A stretch of DNA of 64,000 nt from Pectobacterium brasiliense (GTDB lineage: Bacteria; Pseudomonadota; Gammaproteobacteria; Enterobacterales; Enterobacteriaceae), in the NCBI RefSeq assembly GCF_013449685.1, contig NZ_JACDSF010000050.1:20632-84631 (forward strand). Direction: 5' to 3'. Both the position numbers and the translations under genes were made by a program. Within the stretch, counting starts at the first letter, position 1. Every line of letters begins with the position of its first letter. Shown piece after piece: positions 40,524 to 51,243 of this stretch. The notes beneath the pieces were generated by a model, which made no database searches, was not told where the DNA came from, and saw only the letters and a program-made list of their open reading frames with translations.

Positions 40524-41477
40524 TTATTTATAGAGATCGGCACTGATGGTCATGTTGTTGCCTTTGCCTTCCCACTGTCTGGTGATGTGGTAGTACTTGG
40601 CACCTTTCTCGCCCGCGCGTTTAGCAACGGCCTCAGACACCTGCGTCATATTGGTGTAGTTGCCACGGAACTGAATAGAGTTGAAAGGCACCATCTGCGC
40701 TGCCGTAGCATTGTTCAGTTCCTGAATTTTGGAACCATCCATTAACGTTACCGTGTAACGTCCACCTTTTGATGATTGCGTTTCAAAGAAGTTACCTACG
40801 TTACGGCTTGGGCTACCTGAGTTAGCGACACCAGGAATTTCTACCTTAGCGGCTTCTGTACCACCCGCAGCCAGCGCAGCACGGCCTGCATCAGAATCCG
40901 CAGGGATGACGTCGGTGCTCTGGGTCTGGCGCTTCGGTGCGTCGGCTTTATAAATGTAGGCAGTAATTTTTTGGTTGCCGCTATTCGAGTTCACATCAAC
41001 CTGACGAACGATGTAGAACGAATCGGCATTTTTCTCTTTTGCTGCTTTCGCAATGGCGTCGTTTACGTCAGGTTGGCTGCGGAAGAACCCGCCAACGGTG
41101 ACGGTGTCATAGGGTTCCAACCCGTACGCCACATCTTTCGGCAGCTCTTTCACGCCGTAGAAGGTGCGGAATTGGATATCCTGATTCGCCTTTGGCGCAT
41201 CTTTGCGATACAGATCGACCGTGACATTCCAGTGCCCACTCGAATTAGCGTCATCCATCGCTTGTACATAAAACGACTCTGCACCCAGCTTATCGGCGCG
41301 TTTTGAGGCTGCGGCTACTGCTTCATTGATCGCGTTAAAACGTCCTTTAAACGTAATTCGTTCAAAGGGTTGCAGGGATTCTGCCTGTTCAGGCGTCAGT
41401 TCCTGTGCAGCCTGCGCTGAAAATGCCGAGAGTGATAACAACAATGTAGATGCAATAACAGTAGTCTTCAGCTTCAT
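40524..41477 (-). CDS. ydgH: DUF1471 periplasmic protein YdgH
   Basis: This 317-residue secreted protein has a signal peptide ([21 protein letters not shown]) and three DUF1471 (YhcN/BhsA-type) repeats, each with the FxxxxFxGxxxxxxEAxxAxxKRAxxxGAxxYxI pattern. It matches E. coli YdgH along its length and also lies next to pntA in E. coli. Single-domain relatives act in stress and biofilm; the role of YdgH is unclear. The start at 41477 has AAGGA 6 bases upstream; the frame open to 41627 has no signal. Confidence 0.94.
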   Translation of the reverse strand: MKLKTTVIASTLLLSLSAFSAQAAQELTPEQAESLQPFERITFKGRFNAINEAVAAASKRADKLGAESFYVQAMDDANSSGHWNVTVDLYRKDAPKANQDIQFRTFYGVKELPKDVAYGLEPYDTVTVGGFFRSQPDVNDAIAKAAKEKNADSFYIVRQVDVNSNSGNQKITAYIYKADAPKRQTQSTDVIPADSDAGRAALAAGGTEAAKVEIPGVANSGSPSRNVGNFFETQSSKGGRYTVTLMDGSKIQELNNATAAQMVPFNSIQFRGNYTNMTQVSEAVAKRAGEKGAKYYHITRQWEGKGNNMTISADLYK

Positions 41478-42056
41478 AAAAAATCCTTTCGCCTTCCTGC
41501 CACTCGAATTATTTAAGGTATAGCAATCAACCTGTAACGGAATAGGGCTGATTATCGCACGGAATAAATTCTTGTGCTTTAGCATTTTCAGCGGGCTGAA
41601 AAGCCATGATACTTCGGCTCGCAACAAGAAAAGTGCTAATAATAACGGTTAATGATTGTTTTAACATCATAAGGGATATTTATACAATTTATCGCATTAA
41701 CAACCTTGTAACACATCGTTTTTGTGAAACAGCCCAGAAAAATACTTCTGTAATAATGCTACAAAAGGCAGAGAAGAGCATGATTTTCGACCAAGAAAGG
41801 CTGACAGAACCTGTGATAACTCGGCTTTTCTGTGAAATTCATTTTATTTATGGATCATCGATCACATTTTCAGTACGTTATAAATGAGTTCGCCTACCGT
41901 GAGACGCCTCAAAAAACGTGTGGTAAGAAGATGATAAGACCCTCTTCCTACCGCGTGAATGCGGGGATACAGGGTGCAGTAGGTCTCGGCGAATTCGTAT
42001 AACAGAATAGGGTGAGAATAATAACCTTCGTTAAAATAAGCGAAAAGGGTATCAGC
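41478..42056. promoter_or_regulatory. Divergent gap of ydgH and pntA
   Basis: This 579-base AT-rich region carries promoters for both genes. It contains the half-repeat at 41491-41522. No confident binding site or small gene is seen; an open frame at 41606-41887 has no start signal or family resemblance. Confidence 0.4.
41491..41522. repeat. Half-copy of the palindromic repeat
   Basis: GCCTTCCTGCCACTCGAATT followed by ATTTAAGGTAT matches the right half of the full element at 14364-14488. It lies 14 bases upstream of the ydgH ATG, so it may be part of the ydgH leader. Confidence 0.6.
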
Positions 42057-43586
42057 ATGCGTATTGGTGTACCAAGAGAGCGGTTGGCCAATGAAGCCCG
42101 TGTAGCAGCGACGCCGAAAACGGTTGAACAGCTACTGAAACTGGGCTTTACGGTCTCGATAGAACGTGAAGCGGGAAAACTGGCAAGTTTTGATGATGCG
42201 GCATACGAAGAAGTCGGTGCGTCGATTGTTGACAGTTCGGAAGTCTGGCAAGCCGATATCGTCCTGAAGGTGAATGCACCGCAGGATGATGAAATCGAAC
42301 TGACCCGCGCGGGCAGTACGGTTGTCAGCTTTATCTGGCCAGCGCAGAACCCAGAACTGCTGGCGAAGCTGGCTGCCCGTCAGGTGACGGTGATGGCGAT
42401 GGATTCCGTGCCGCGTATTTCGCGCGCGCAGTCACTGGATGCGCTCAGCTCGATGGCTAACATCGCGGGCTATCGTGCCATCGTTGAAGCTGCTCACGAG
42501 TTTGGCCGCTTCTTTACTGGGCAGATTACCGCCGCAGGTAAAGTTCCGCCTGCTAAGGTTATGATTATCGGGGCTGGCGTGGCTGGTTTGGCTGCGATCG
42601 GTGCCGCAGGTAGCTTAGGTGCTATCGTTCGTGCTTTTGATACCCGCCCTGAAGTAAAAGAGCAGGTTAAGAGCATGGGGGCTGAATTCCTCGAACTCGA
42701 CTTTGAAGAAGAAGCAGGCAGCGGTGACGGCTATGCCAAAGTCATGTCTGAAGCCTTTATCAAAGCCGAAATGGAACTGTTTGCCGCTCAGGCAAAAGAA
42801 GTCGACATTATCGTCACTACCGCACTGATCCCTGGAAAACCGGCACCGCGCCTGATCACCAAAGAAATGGTGCTGAGCATGAAGCCCGGCAGCGTGATTG
42901 TCGATTTAGCGGCGCAAACGGGCGGGAACTGTGAATTGACCGTAGCCGATCGCGTCACCGTGACGGAAAACGGCGTCAAAATTATCGGCTACACCGATTT
43001 ACCTAGCCGTCTGCCGACGCAATCCTCACAGCTTTACGGTACGAACCTGGTTAACCTGCTGAAATTACTCTGCAAAGAGAAAGACGGCGAGATCGACGTC
43101 GATTTTGACGATACCGTGATTCGTGGCGTGACCGTCATTAAAGAAGGTGAGATCACCTGGCCGGCACCTCCTATTCAGGTTTCCGCACAGCCACAGCAGG
43201 CAAAACCTGCCGCTGCAATGGTGAAGGAAGAAGCCAAACCGACGTCGCCGTGGAAGAAATATGCGTTCCTCGTGATCGCCATCCTGCTGTTTGGCTGGCT
43301 GGCCGATGTTGCGCCTAAAGAGTTCTTGTCTCACTTTACCGTTTTTGCGCTGTCCTGCGTGGTGGGTTATTACGTTGTCTGGAATGTCAGCCACGCCTTG
43401 CACACGCCATTAATGTCAGTCACTAACGCCATATCAGGCATTATCGTTGTCGGAGCATTGTTGCAGATCGGCCACGGCGGATGGGTGTCGTTCTTCTCAT
43501 TCATTGCCGTATTGATCGCCAGCATCAATATTTTCGGTGGTTTCACCGTGACTCAGCGTATGCTGAAAATGTTCCGTAAAAACTAA
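42057..43586 (+). CDS. pntA: NAD(P) transhydrogenase subunit alpha
   Basis: This 509-residue subunit has domain I (NAD(H)-binding, [22 protein letters not shown]) and the start of membrane domain II with four segments after residue 400 ([17 protein letters not shown] and on). With PntB it couples proton entry to hydride transfer from NADH to NADP+. The start at 42057 ([10 protein letters not shown]) matches E. coli. It is followed 10 bases later by pntB. Confidence 0.97.
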   Translation: MRIGVPRERLANEARVAATPKTVEQLLKLGFTVSIEREAGKLASFDDAAYEEVGASIVDSSEVWQADIVLKVNAPQDDEIELTRAGSTVVSFIWPAQNPELLAKLAARQVTVMAMDSVPRISRAQSLDALSSMANIAGYRAIVEAAHEFGRFFTGQITAAGKVPPAKVMIIGAGVAGLAAIGAAGSLGAIVRAFDTRPEVKEQVKSMGAEFLELDFEEEAGSGDGYAKVMSEAFIKAEMELFAAQAKEVDIIVTTALIPGKPAPRLITKEMVLSMKPGSVIVDLAAQTGGNCELTVADRVTVTENGVKIIGYTDLPSRLPTQSSQLYGTNLVNLLKLLCKEKDGEIDVDFDDTVIRGVTVIKEGEITWPAPPIQVSAQPQQAKPAAAMVKEEAKPTSPWKKYAFLVIAILLFGWLADVAPKEFLSHFTVFALSCVVGYYVVWNVSHALHTPLMSVTNAISGIIVVGALLQIGHGGWVSFFSFIAVLIASINIFGGFTVTQRMLKMFRKN

Positions 43587-43596
43587 GGGGTAACAC

Positions 43597-44985
43597 ATGT
43601 CTGGTGGATTAGTAACTGCTGCATACATTGTTGCCGCAATTCTCTTTATTTTCAGTTTGGCTGGGTTGTCCAAGCACGAAACGTCGCAACAAGGGAACAT
43701 CTTTGGTATCAGCGGGATGGCGCTTGCGCTGATCGCGACGATTCTGGGACCGGATTCTGGCAACGTGGGCTGGATCATCGTCGCCATGGCGATCGGTGGA
43801 TCAATCGGTATTTATCTGGCGCGTAAGGTTGAAATGACCGAAATGCCAGAGTTGGTTGCGATTCTTCACAGCTTTGTGGGCTTTGCTGCGGTACTGGTTG
43901 GCTTTAATAGCTTCCTCGACCACGGTGAAATTACCGATCCGGTGATGGTTAATATCCATTTAACGGAAGTCTTCCTGGGTATCTTCATCGGTGCCGTGAC
44001 CTTCACGGGGTCCGTTGTTGCTTTCGGTAAGCTGCGCGGTAAGATCTCCTCCAAGCCATTGATGCTGCCTCATCGCCATAAAATGAATCTGGCGGCGCTG
44101 GTTGTGTCTTTCTTGCTGTTGCTGGTTTTCGTCAATACGGGCAGCGTAGCGTTGCAGGTACTGGCGTTGATCCTGATGACCGCTATTGCACTGGTATTTG
44201 GCTGGCATCTGGTTGCATCGATTGGCGGTGCGGACATGCCAGTCGTTGTTTCTATGCTGAACTCCTACTCTGGTTGGGCAGCAGCGGCAGCGGGCTTCAT
44301 GCTGAGCAATGACCTGCTGATCGTGACCGGTGCTCTGGTGGGTTCTTCGGGTGCGATTCTGTCTTACATCATGTGTAAAGCGATGAACCGTTCCTTTATC
44401 AGCGTGATTGCCGGTGGTTTTGGTACAGATGGCGTTTCCTCTAGTGAGAGTGAAGAAGTGGGTGAATACCGTGAGGCTTCAGCGGAAGATGTGGCTGATT
44501 TACTCAAGAACTCAACTTCAGTCATCATCACACCGGGATATGGTATGGCCGTCGCGCAGGCGCAGTACCCTGTGCATGACATCACCGCAAAACTGCGTGC
44601 GCGTGGCATCAACGTTCGCTTTGGTATTCACCCAGTAGCAGGACGTCTACCGGGTCATATGAACGTGCTGTTGGCTGAAGCAAAAGTCCCTTACGACATC
44701 GTGTTGGAAATGGATGAAATTAATGACGATTTCACCGATACTGACACTGTACTGGTCATTGGCGCGAATGACACCGTTAACCCTGCGGCGCAAGAAGATC
44801 CACACAGCCCAATCGCTGGTATGCCAGTGCTGGAAGTGTGGAAAGCGCAGAATGTCATCGTGTTCAAGCGTTCCATGAATACCGGTTACGCTGGCGTACA
44901 GAACCCGCTGTTCTTTAAAGAGAACACGCAGATGCTGTTTGGCGATGCCAAGGACAGCGTTGAGGCGATTCTGAAAGCACTGTAA
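43597..44985 (+). CDS. pntB: NAD(P) transhydrogenase subunit beta
   Basis: This 462-residue subunit, the same length as E. coli PntB, has nine or so membrane segments (domain II) and then NADP(H)-binding domain III with [38 protein letters not shown] and [12 protein letters not shown]. It completes the membrane transhydrogenase that supplies NADPH. AAGGGG precedes the ATG. Confidence 0.98.
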   Translation: MSGGLVTAAYIVAAILFIFSLAGLSKHETSQQGNIFGISGMALALIATILGPDSGNVGWIIVAMAIGGSIGIYLARKVEMTEMPELVAILHSFVGFAAVLVGFNSFLDHGEITDPVMVNIHLTEVFLGIFIGAVTFTGSVVAFGKLRGKISSKPLMLPHRHKMNLAALVVSFLLLLVFVNTGSVALQVLALILMTAIALVFGWHLVASIGGADMPVVVSMLNSYSGWAAAAAGFMLSNDLLIVTGALVGSSGAILSYIMCKAMNRSFISVIAGGFGTDGVSSSESEEVGEYREASAEDVADLLKNSTSVIITPGYGMAVAQAQYPVHDITAKLRARGINVRFGIHPVAGRLPGHMNVLLAEAKVPYDIVLEMDEINDDFTDTDTVLVIGANDTVNPAAQEDPHSPIAGMPVLEVWKAQNVIVFKRSMNTGYAGVQNPLFFKENTQMLFGDAKDSVEAILKAL

Positions 44986-45005
44986 ACGTGACAGGAAGTA
45001 GAAAA

Positions 45006-45032
45006 CGAAAGGGGCGATTTCGCCCCTTTTTT
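45006..45032 (+). terminator. Terminator of pntAB
   Basis: AAAGGGGCG pairs with CGCCCCTTT around ATTT, followed by a T-run. It lies 20 bases after the pntB stop. Confidence 0.92.
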
Positions 45033-45125
45033 ACATCTCAGATATAGCGATACGTGGCATCGCCAAAAAATAATGCCAGCACTGAGGCTGGCATTACTTG
45101 GTGCTTAGCGAGATGAAACGAGCAA

Positions 45126-46076
45126 TCAGCTGTTACCGCCGTCTTCTAAAATAATCGGTGACACGAAATCATCGGGTTTGATTGCAAGTAAATCGCACTT
45201 CAAGTGATCGATCACATGCTCGACGGTATTGCCGATAAAGGCAGCGGAAAGGCCGGTTCTGCCCAGCGACCCTAACACTACCACACCCGCCTGCAAATGT
45301 TCTGCCAGATCGGGAATCACTTCTTCCGGCAGCCCTTTTTCTACGTGCGTCACGCGTTCATCCAGACTGAACTTCTGCCGTAGGGATTTCATAGCGATAA
45401 GGTGCTGGCCTCTAATCGCATCGTTGTAGACGCTGGGATCGAAATCAGGCAGTTCAATGGCGATATTGATGGGGGTAACAGGGTAGGCACCGACCAGATG
45501 AACCTCGGTCTGATCAACCTGCTGTGCCAGCTCCAGCGTTTCCGATACCAGTTTGATATTGAGCGGATCGTGATAAGGGTCTTCGCTAGCCAGATTGACA
45601 GCAACCAGCGCACGGCCTTCGACTGGCCAAGGCTGATCTTTTACCATCCAGACGGGGCAAGGGCATTTGCGCAGTAGCTGCCAGTCGGTTGGCGTAAAGA
45701 TAACCGCTTCCAGCCGATCGTGCTGATGCGCCATTTTCAACAACAGGTCATGTTGCCCGGAAATGACTTCCCGAATAATGGCTTCAAAAGGCTTATTGTG
45801 CCAAACCACTTTGATTTCTATCGAAACGCCAGCGTCAAGGTAGTATTTGCACTGTTCTGCAATCCACTCTGTCCGCTGCTGAATGACGCCCTGACGCATT
45901 TCCACCCGCTCATCGGGGGAAAGCAGGGTTGTCATTTCATAAGAAAAATCATAAATCGGCAAAAATGCCTTGATACGGCCGCCAAGTCGTTGAACCAGGT
46001 AAACCGCCCGACGCAGTGCTGGTTGGTCATCCTGATTTGGGTCAATAGCTACCAGTAAGTTCTGATACTTTGCCAT
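45126..46076 (-). CDS. uspE: Tandem universal stress protein UspE
   Basis: This 316-residue protein is of the same length as E. coli UspE, with two Usp domains. The second has [35 protein letters not shown], a nucleotide-loop-like pattern; the first is degenerate. In E. coli UspE acts in motility, adhesion and stress survival. It lies directly downstream of fnr on the same strand, the conserved enterobacterial order. Confidence 0.96.
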   Translation of the reverse strand: MAKYQNLLVAIDPNQDDQPALRRAVYLVQRLGGRIKAFLPIYDFSYEMTTLLSPDERVEMRQGVIQQRTEWIAEQCKYYLDAGVSIEIKVVWHNKPFEAIIREVISGQHDLLLKMAHQHDRLEAVIFTPTDWQLLRKCPCPVWMVKDQPWPVEGRALVAVNLASEDPYHDPLNIKLVSETLELAQQVDQTEVHLVGAYPVTPINIAIELPDFDPSVYNDAIRGQHLIAMKSLRQKFSLDERVTHVEKGLPEEVIPDLAEHLQAGVVVLGSLGRTGLSAAFIGNTVEHVIDHLKCDLLAIKPDDFVSPIILEDGGNS

Positions 46077-46266
46077 AGCTCCTCCAAACAGCTGTTACTC
46101 CACAGCCTGTCATTCAAGAGTACCGCAATGGAATCGGTTTGGACAACAGAGATAAGCCGCAGAATAACAAAATAGGAAATATCACGGATAGTGCGGAAAG
46201 GAGGGGATAAAATTGACGTTGCCACAGTAAAAAAAGCAGCAACGTCAAATGGTTAGGCTGGAAAGA

Positions 46267-47013
46267 TCATTTGCGTGAGGAACCGGCTAATTCGGAAAGG
46301 GCATCAATATTCTCAATCGTGATGTATTTTCCTTTGACCGCTAGCGTACCGCTTTTCTGGAAACGCCCCAGCAGACGGCTGATGGTTTCAACGGTCAGCC
46401 CCAGATAGTTACCGATATCACCACGCGTCATGGTCAGACGGAACTCACGCGGCGAGAACCCACGCTGAGCAAAACGGCGGGAAAGGTTGTAGACAAATGC
46501 AGCCAGACGCTCTTCAGCATTCTTTTTCGACAGCAGTAAAATCATGTCCTGATCGCCACGGATTTCGCCGCTCATCAGGCGCATCATCTGCTGACGCAGG
46601 TTAGGCATTTTTCCTGAGAGATCGTCCAGCGTCTCGAAAGGAATTTCGCAAACCATTGAGGTTTCCAGCGCCTGCGCGAAGCTCGGGTGTTGGGCCGTAC
46701 CGATAGCATCAAAGCCAACCAGGTCACCCGCCAGATGAAAGCCAGTGATTTGCTCGTCGCCTTGCTCCGTGATGGTATAGCTTTTTATCGTGCCGGAGCG
46801 GATAGCGTACAGCGACCTCAGTTCATCGCCAGCCTTAAACAGCGCTTGCCCCTTCTGGATAGGCTTCTTCCTTTCAATGATGTTGTCGAGCTGATCAAGC
46901 TCGTGTTCATTCAGGGTGAAAGGGATGCATAGCTGACTGATACTGCAATCCTGACAGTGGATTGCACAACCGCCAGACTGGATGCGTCGGATAATTCGCT
47001 TTTCCGGGATCAT
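46267..47013 (-). CDS. fnr: Oxygen-sensing regulator FNR
   Basis: This 248-residue CRP-family activator has an N-terminal CxxxCxxCxxxxxC region holding Cys20, Cys23 and Cys29, with a further cysteine in SMVCEIPF as the fourth [4Fe-4S] ligand. The C-terminal helix-turn-helix has [20 protein letters not shown], whose ETxSR recognises TTGAT half-sites. The cluster forms without oxygen and makes FNR active. An FNR-like site lies 21 bases before the ATG, consistent with autoregulation. Confidence 0.98.
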   Translation of the reverse strand: MIPEKRIIRRIQSGGCAIHCQDCSISQLCIPFTLNEHELDQLDNIIERKKPIQKGQALFKAGDELRSLYAIRSGTIKSYTITEQGDEQITGFHLAGDLVGFDAIGTAQHPSFAQALETSMVCEIPFETLDDLSGKMPNLRQQMMRLMSGEIRGDQDMILLLSKKNAEERLAAFVYNLSRRFAQRGFSPREFRLTMTRGDIGNYLGLTVETISRLLGRFQKSGTLAVKGKYITIENIDALSELAGSSRK

Positions 47014-47033
47014 AGGCTTTGCTCAGGCAATAA

Positions 47034-47047
47034 TTGATATTGGTCAA
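47034..47047. promoter_or_regulatory. FNR box upstream of fnr
   Basis: TTGATATTGGTCAA matches the FNR consensus TTGAT-N4-ATCAA with one mismatch. It lies 21 bases before the fnr start, where it would block transcription, as autorepression of fnr is known in E. coli. Confidence 0.75.
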
Positions 47048-47282
47048 TTTTAACAGCTTTTATCGGCTCTGATAAGACCGGCAATCACCGGAATAGACCA
47101 ATAAATAGTGAACTAACTATAATTTTTCGATTTTTCTGGGAAATATTCCGATATATAAGATCTGTGAGGAGATAATATTTTCGTCCATTAGGTTACCGAA
47201 TGGTTAACACATTGATTAATCCGAATCGCTTACGATGATAAGCAATTCGGATGGCATGTTCACGTGTCGCGAAGCGTAAAAA

Positions 47283-47816
47283 TTATAACGGCAAACTATG
47301 CAGTCTAGGTAAATAACCTTCGTGAGTGAGTAGCCACTGTTTACGGTGAATGCCACCCGCATAGCCCGTCAGCGCACCGCCCGTACCGATGACGCGATGG
47401 CATGGAACCACGATGCTAACAGGGTTGGAGCCGTTTGCCATGCCCACCGCACGAGCTGCACCGGTGCGTCCCAGTAGCGTTGCGAGTTCACCGTAAGTGG
47501 TAATTTCTCCACAGGGGATTCGACGTAATTCCTTCCAGACCTGCTGTTGGAATTCGGTTCCTACAGAAGCAACGGGCAGCGTATCAATAATCGCTAGTTC
47601 ACCATCAAAATAGCGTTGCAGGCTCTCTGTCAGGCCACCGGGATTATGACGCGGCTGTAACGAAAAGGGATCATTTCGATAACTGCGATTGAGCAGGCGA
47701 AATAAATTATCTTCATACTCGCGCCACTCGACGGCACGCAAATGATTATTTTCATCAGCAATAATCAATAACTCCCCAAGCGGCGTTGCCATAGTGTCCT
47801 GAAAAAAAGTCTGCAT
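47283..47816 (-). CDS. ogt: O6-methylguanine-DNA methyltransferase Ogt
   Basis: This 177-residue suicide repair protein accepts the alkyl group on Cys in SIVVPCHRVIG. The arginine finger helix (GRTGAARAVGMANGSNP) is typical. The start at 47816 has AAGGA 6 bases upstream; the ATG two codons earlier overlaps that site. It is next to fnr, as in E. coli. Confidence 0.95.
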   Translation of the reverse strand: MQTFFQDTMATPLGELLIIADENNHLRAVEWREYEDNLFRLLNRSYRNDPFSLQPRHNPGGLTESLQRYFDGELAIIDTLPVASVGTEFQQQVWKELRRIPCGEITTYGELATLLGRTGAARAVGMANGSNPVSIVVPCHRVIGTGGALTGYAGGIHRKQWLLTHEGYLPRLHSLPL

Positions 47817-48361
47817 AGTCATTCCTTACGCGCTTATCGCGTTCTTGCTTCTCTCATGAGTTACGTGTTGATTATCCGGCATCCTCCAACGGATTGAAAA
47901 TAAAATGCGAGATATGTCACGCGGTAAGATGAAAAAAGAGAAAACCGTCACGCTCGTCACGCGTGTTGGCTCACGCCATGTGAGAGCGAATCCCGTTGAT
48001 GCACGAACACGTAAGAGAGGCAATGCACACCCAACATAAGGTATGAAGATGCACGCGATTTAACATTTCCAATAAAATCAATCGTTAATGTAGAAAATAC
48101 TCAATTTGTATTTATGAGAGATGGAACATGCCAATCTTCATCCTACTGCCAGACAACATCATCACATGGCAATAATATGAAGGTGAACGATGTTGGGATG
48201 CTCTATTTTTTTATGGCAAAGGCATCAGCGTGTGGGTATGGCTTGTCATAATGAAAATCACTCAACCATCCCCTTGCCAGTCAGTCTGGGAAACGATTTA
48301 GCGTCCTGTTTTGATGTACGAATAGCTATGTGTCCTACGTTATTTGGAGGAAATGCACAGA
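47817..48361. other. Intergenic region between ogt and the oxidoreductase gene
   Basis: A 545-base gap between divergent genes. I see no gene with a start signal and a recognisable product. Near 48346 GGAGG is the ribosome site of the next gene. The rest may hold regulatory sites of the orphan sugar locus, but no dyad stands out. Confidence 0.4.
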
Positions 48362-49657
48362 ATGAAAAAAAAATATGCCGTAGTGGGAACGGGAGGCCGC
48401 GCGGGTCTTTATCTGGAGTCGATCGCCAGGGATTATCAGGATCAAGGACAGTTTGTTGCTTTTTGCGATACAAACCAGACGCGAATGAATTACGCCAACC
48501 AGATTGTCCATAAATATGGACACGGTACTGTGCCGACGTATCGCGCCGAACAGTTTGAACAGATGATCGCGGAAACCAAGCCGGATGTGGTTATTGTGAC
48601 GTCTCTGGATCGGACACACCATCACTATATTATCCGGGCAATGGAATTAGGCTGTGATGTCATCAGTGAAAAACCGATGACGATTGATGAGGAGAAATGT
48701 CAGGCGATTATCGATGCGATTAACCGTACTGGCCGTAAATTGCGCGTGACCTTTAATTACCGCTACGCCCCGCATCACAGTAAAGTCCGTGAATTAATTG
48801 CCGCTGGGGTGATTGGCGAAGTTTATTCCGTTCACTTTGAATGGCTACTAAATACCGAGCACGGAGCGGATTATTTCCGTCGTTGGCACCGTGACAAACG
48901 CAATAGCGGCGGGCTGTTGGTACATAAATCCACGCACCATTTTGATCTGGTGAATTTCTGGCTGAATAGCGAACCGGAAACGGTCTATGCGCAGGGTGAT
49001 TTACGTTTTTACGGTAAAGCGAATGCTGAAGCGCGTGGCGTCACAGAATTTTATTCCCGTTCACATAATAACGCGGCGGCAGAAAATGACCCGTTTGCGC
49101 TGCACATGAATAAAAGCGAACAGCTGACCGCCTTATATTTAGATGCCGAACATGAAGATGGTTATTACCGCGATAAAAGCGTGTTCGATGACGGTATTAA
49201 TATTGAAGATGTACTGGGTGTGATGGTGCGCTATAAGAGCAAAGCTATCATGACGTACTCATTAAACGCCTATTTACCCTGGGAAGGGCTGAACGTGGTG
49301 TTTAATGGCAGCAAGGGCCGGTTAGAAATGAAACTGGTAGAAAAATCTTATGTAAACGGAGGCGGACAAAAAGAGGATGAAGGTGCGCTGAATGAATGTG
49401 AAATAAAGATCTATCCGATGTTTGACGAGCCTTATGTCGTACCGGTTGAATTTAAAGCGGGCGGACACGGCGGCGGCGATCAGGTCATGTTGAACGATCT
49501 GTTTGGGACACCGGAACCCGATCCATTACATCGCGCAGCAGATTATCGTGATGGGGCCATGTCTATTTTAACTGGCATCGCTGCCAATCGATCATTACGC
49601 ACCGAACTGCCGGTGAAAATAAGCGAACTGGCCGTTAACCTGAAAAGAGGGAATTAA
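48362..49657 (+). CDS. Gfo/Idh/MocA-family oxidoreductase
   Basis: This 431-residue NAD(P)-dependent dehydrogenase has the dinucleotide-binding start KKYAVVGTGGRAGLYLESIA and the family's catalytic EKP motif (CDVISEKPMTIDEEK); a later GGLLVHKSTHHFDLVNFWL carries the conserved HxxD. Members oxidise or modify sugars, inositols or uronic-acid derivatives. ATG at 48362 is chosen because GGAGG is 11 bases before it; ATG at 48353 is closer than usual. It is followed after 111 bases by a sugar-binding protein, so a common substrate is likely. Confidence 0.85.
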   Translation: MKKKYAVVGTGGRAGLYLESIARDYQDQGQFVAFCDTNQTRMNYANQIVHKYGHGTVPTYRAEQFEQMIAETKPDVVIVTSLDRTHHHYIIRAMELGCDVISEKPMTIDEEKCQAIIDAINRTGRKLRVTFNYRYAPHHSKVRELIAAGVIGEVYSVHFEWLLNTEHGADYFRRWHRDKRNSGGLLVHKSTHHFDLVNFWLNSEPETVYAQGDLRFYGKANAEARGVTEFYSRSHNNAAAENDPFALHMNKSEQLTALYLDAEHEDGYYRDKSVFDDGINIEDVLGVMVRYKSKAIMTYSLNAYLPWEGLNVVFNGSKGRLEMKLVEKSYVNGGGQKEDEGALNECEIKIYPMFDEPYVVPVEFKAGGHGGGDQVMLNDLFGTPEPDPLHRAADYRDGAMSILTGIAANRSLRTELPVKISELAVNLKRGN

Positions 49658-49768
49658 TCAGAGTACCTGCCATTTCAGGCAGAAAATGCTTCCGCATCCG
49701 TAGTACCTGTCTGTCGGTATACCGGCAGGCATGTGGAAACCTCCGAATACTATTATAAGGGTTCTATT

Positions 49769-51088
49769 ATGGCGAAAACACGGAACAAATTATCTCACCT
49801 ACTCCTGCTCTGTGCTGCGTTGCCCGTGGGCGCGGCATTTTCTCACTCCGCTGACGCCGCCGAGATCCGTATCTCCTGGTGGGGGGGCAATCAGCGGCAT
49901 GAGGCGACACTCGCGGCAATTAACGCGTTCCAAAAAGCCAACCCGACGATTACCGTCAAAGCCGAATATGCTGGCTGGGATGGCTACCTTTCTCGTCTGT
50001 CAACCCAGATGGCCGGGGGGCAAGAGCCTGATGTGATTCGTATCGACTGGAACTGGCTGCCGCAGTTTTCCCGCAATGGCGACGGCTTTTATGATTTGAA
50101 TAAGCAAAAAGATATTTTGGGGCTGGGAGATTTTCCGCCTAGTGCCCTGAAAACGGCAGATGTAAAAGGGAAGCTGCAAGGTCTCCCGATTTCGATGACG
50201 TCCCGTAGCATGATCTACAATAAAACCACCTGGGATAAAGCAGGCATTGCCTATCCGCAAACTTGGGATGAGTTGTTTGCCGCCGGTCCGGTGTTTAAAC
50301 AAAAACTAGGTGACAATTATTACCCACTTGGTGTTGCTCAAGGTTCAAGTGATGTGCTGGATATTCTGACACTCGGCCGTAGTTACATGGCACAGAAATA
50401 CGGCATTGATATGATCGATGAGAAGAAGCAGAGCATTGCCTATAGCCGCGATCAGGTACGGGAACTCTTCGGCTTTTATAAAAAGCTGGTTGATTCCCAT
50501 GTGATACCCGATCAGCGTTATTTCTCCTCGTTCGGCCGCACCAACGTCTATGAAATTCGCCCCTGGATTAACGGCGAGTTAGCCGGTATGTACTTATGGG
50601 ATTCTGCCATCTATACCTATTCCAGTAATATGCCGAAGGATGCGGTGCTGGAAACGGGGCCGTTCCTTACCATGCCCAACGCTAAAGATTCGGGGCTGAT
50701 CTCCAAACCGTCTTCACTGTTCGCCATCAGCAAGAACAGTAAGTATCCTAAAGAGGCGGCGATGCTGATGAATTTCATGCTGAGTAACCCAGAAGGCGTG
50801 AAGGCATTAGGATTGCAAAACGGTATGCCTGCTAATCCGAAAGCACAAAAACTGCTGGAGGATGTCGGTGTGATCAACCCCGGTAACCTGTTAGCGAATG
50901 CCTATCGGGCAGCAGCGGAGCAGCCTGCGTCTAAGGTACCTGTTTCACCGTTTATGGAAAATCAGGAATTAGTTCAGCTGTGGACCAGCAGTCTGCAAAA
51001 ACTGGATTACGGTAACGGAGAAGTGAATAAGGTTGCCGATGATTTCCTCACTGGCGCTAACCGCATATTAAAACGTGCGATCCGCTAA
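49769..51088 (+). CDS. Extracellular sugar-binding protein, TogB-like
   Basis: This 439-residue binding protein of the carbohydrate (SBP_bac_1) class has a signal peptide ending near HSADAA. The mature start EIRISWWGGNQRHEATLAAI and GWDGYLSRLSTQMAGGQEPD closely recall TogB, the oligogalacturonide-binding protein of soft-rot bacteria, from memory. It probably captures a pectin- or rhamnogalacturonan-derived oligosaccharide. No permease or ATPase gene is next to it, so it must use a transporter encoded elsewhere. AAGGG precedes the ATG. Confidence 0.82.
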   Translation: MAKTRNKLSHLLLLCAALPVGAAFSHSADAAEIRISWWGGNQRHEATLAAINAFQKANPTITVKAEYAGWDGYLSRLSTQMAGGQEPDVIRIDWNWLPQFSRNGDGFYDLNKQKDILGLGDFPPSALKTADVKGKLQGLPISMTSRSMIYNKTTWDKAGIAYPQTWDELFAAGPVFKQKLGDNYYPLGVAQGSSDVLDILTLGRSYMAQKYGIDMIDEKKQSIAYSRDQVRELFGFYKKLVDSHVIPDQRYFSSFGRTNVYEIRPWINGELAGMYLWDSAIYTYSSNMPKDAVLETGPFLTMPNAKDSGLISKPSSLFAISKNSKYPKEAAMLMNFMLSNPEGVKALGLQNGMPANPKAQKLLEDVGVINPGNLLANAYRAAAEQPASKVPVSPFMENQELVQLWTSSLQKLDYGNGEVNKVADDFLTGANRILKRAIR

Positions 51089-51243
51089 CTACCGCTGTTA
51101 ATGTGCGATGCCATGTCGAAACGAGATGGCATCGCACGCCTCGAATACGACGCCCTACACCCGTGCCTGCTGGCAGTACTTCATTCAACGTCATCGTGGT
51201 AGATCACTTTGTTGTCGGCGACGAGCAGGGGTAAAGGCATCTG

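Noticed and set aside
51184..51240. Short minus-strand frame MPLPLLVADNKVIYHDDVE after srfC
   Set aside because: It looks like a piece of a thioredoxin-fold protein end, but is only 19 residues with no supporting context.
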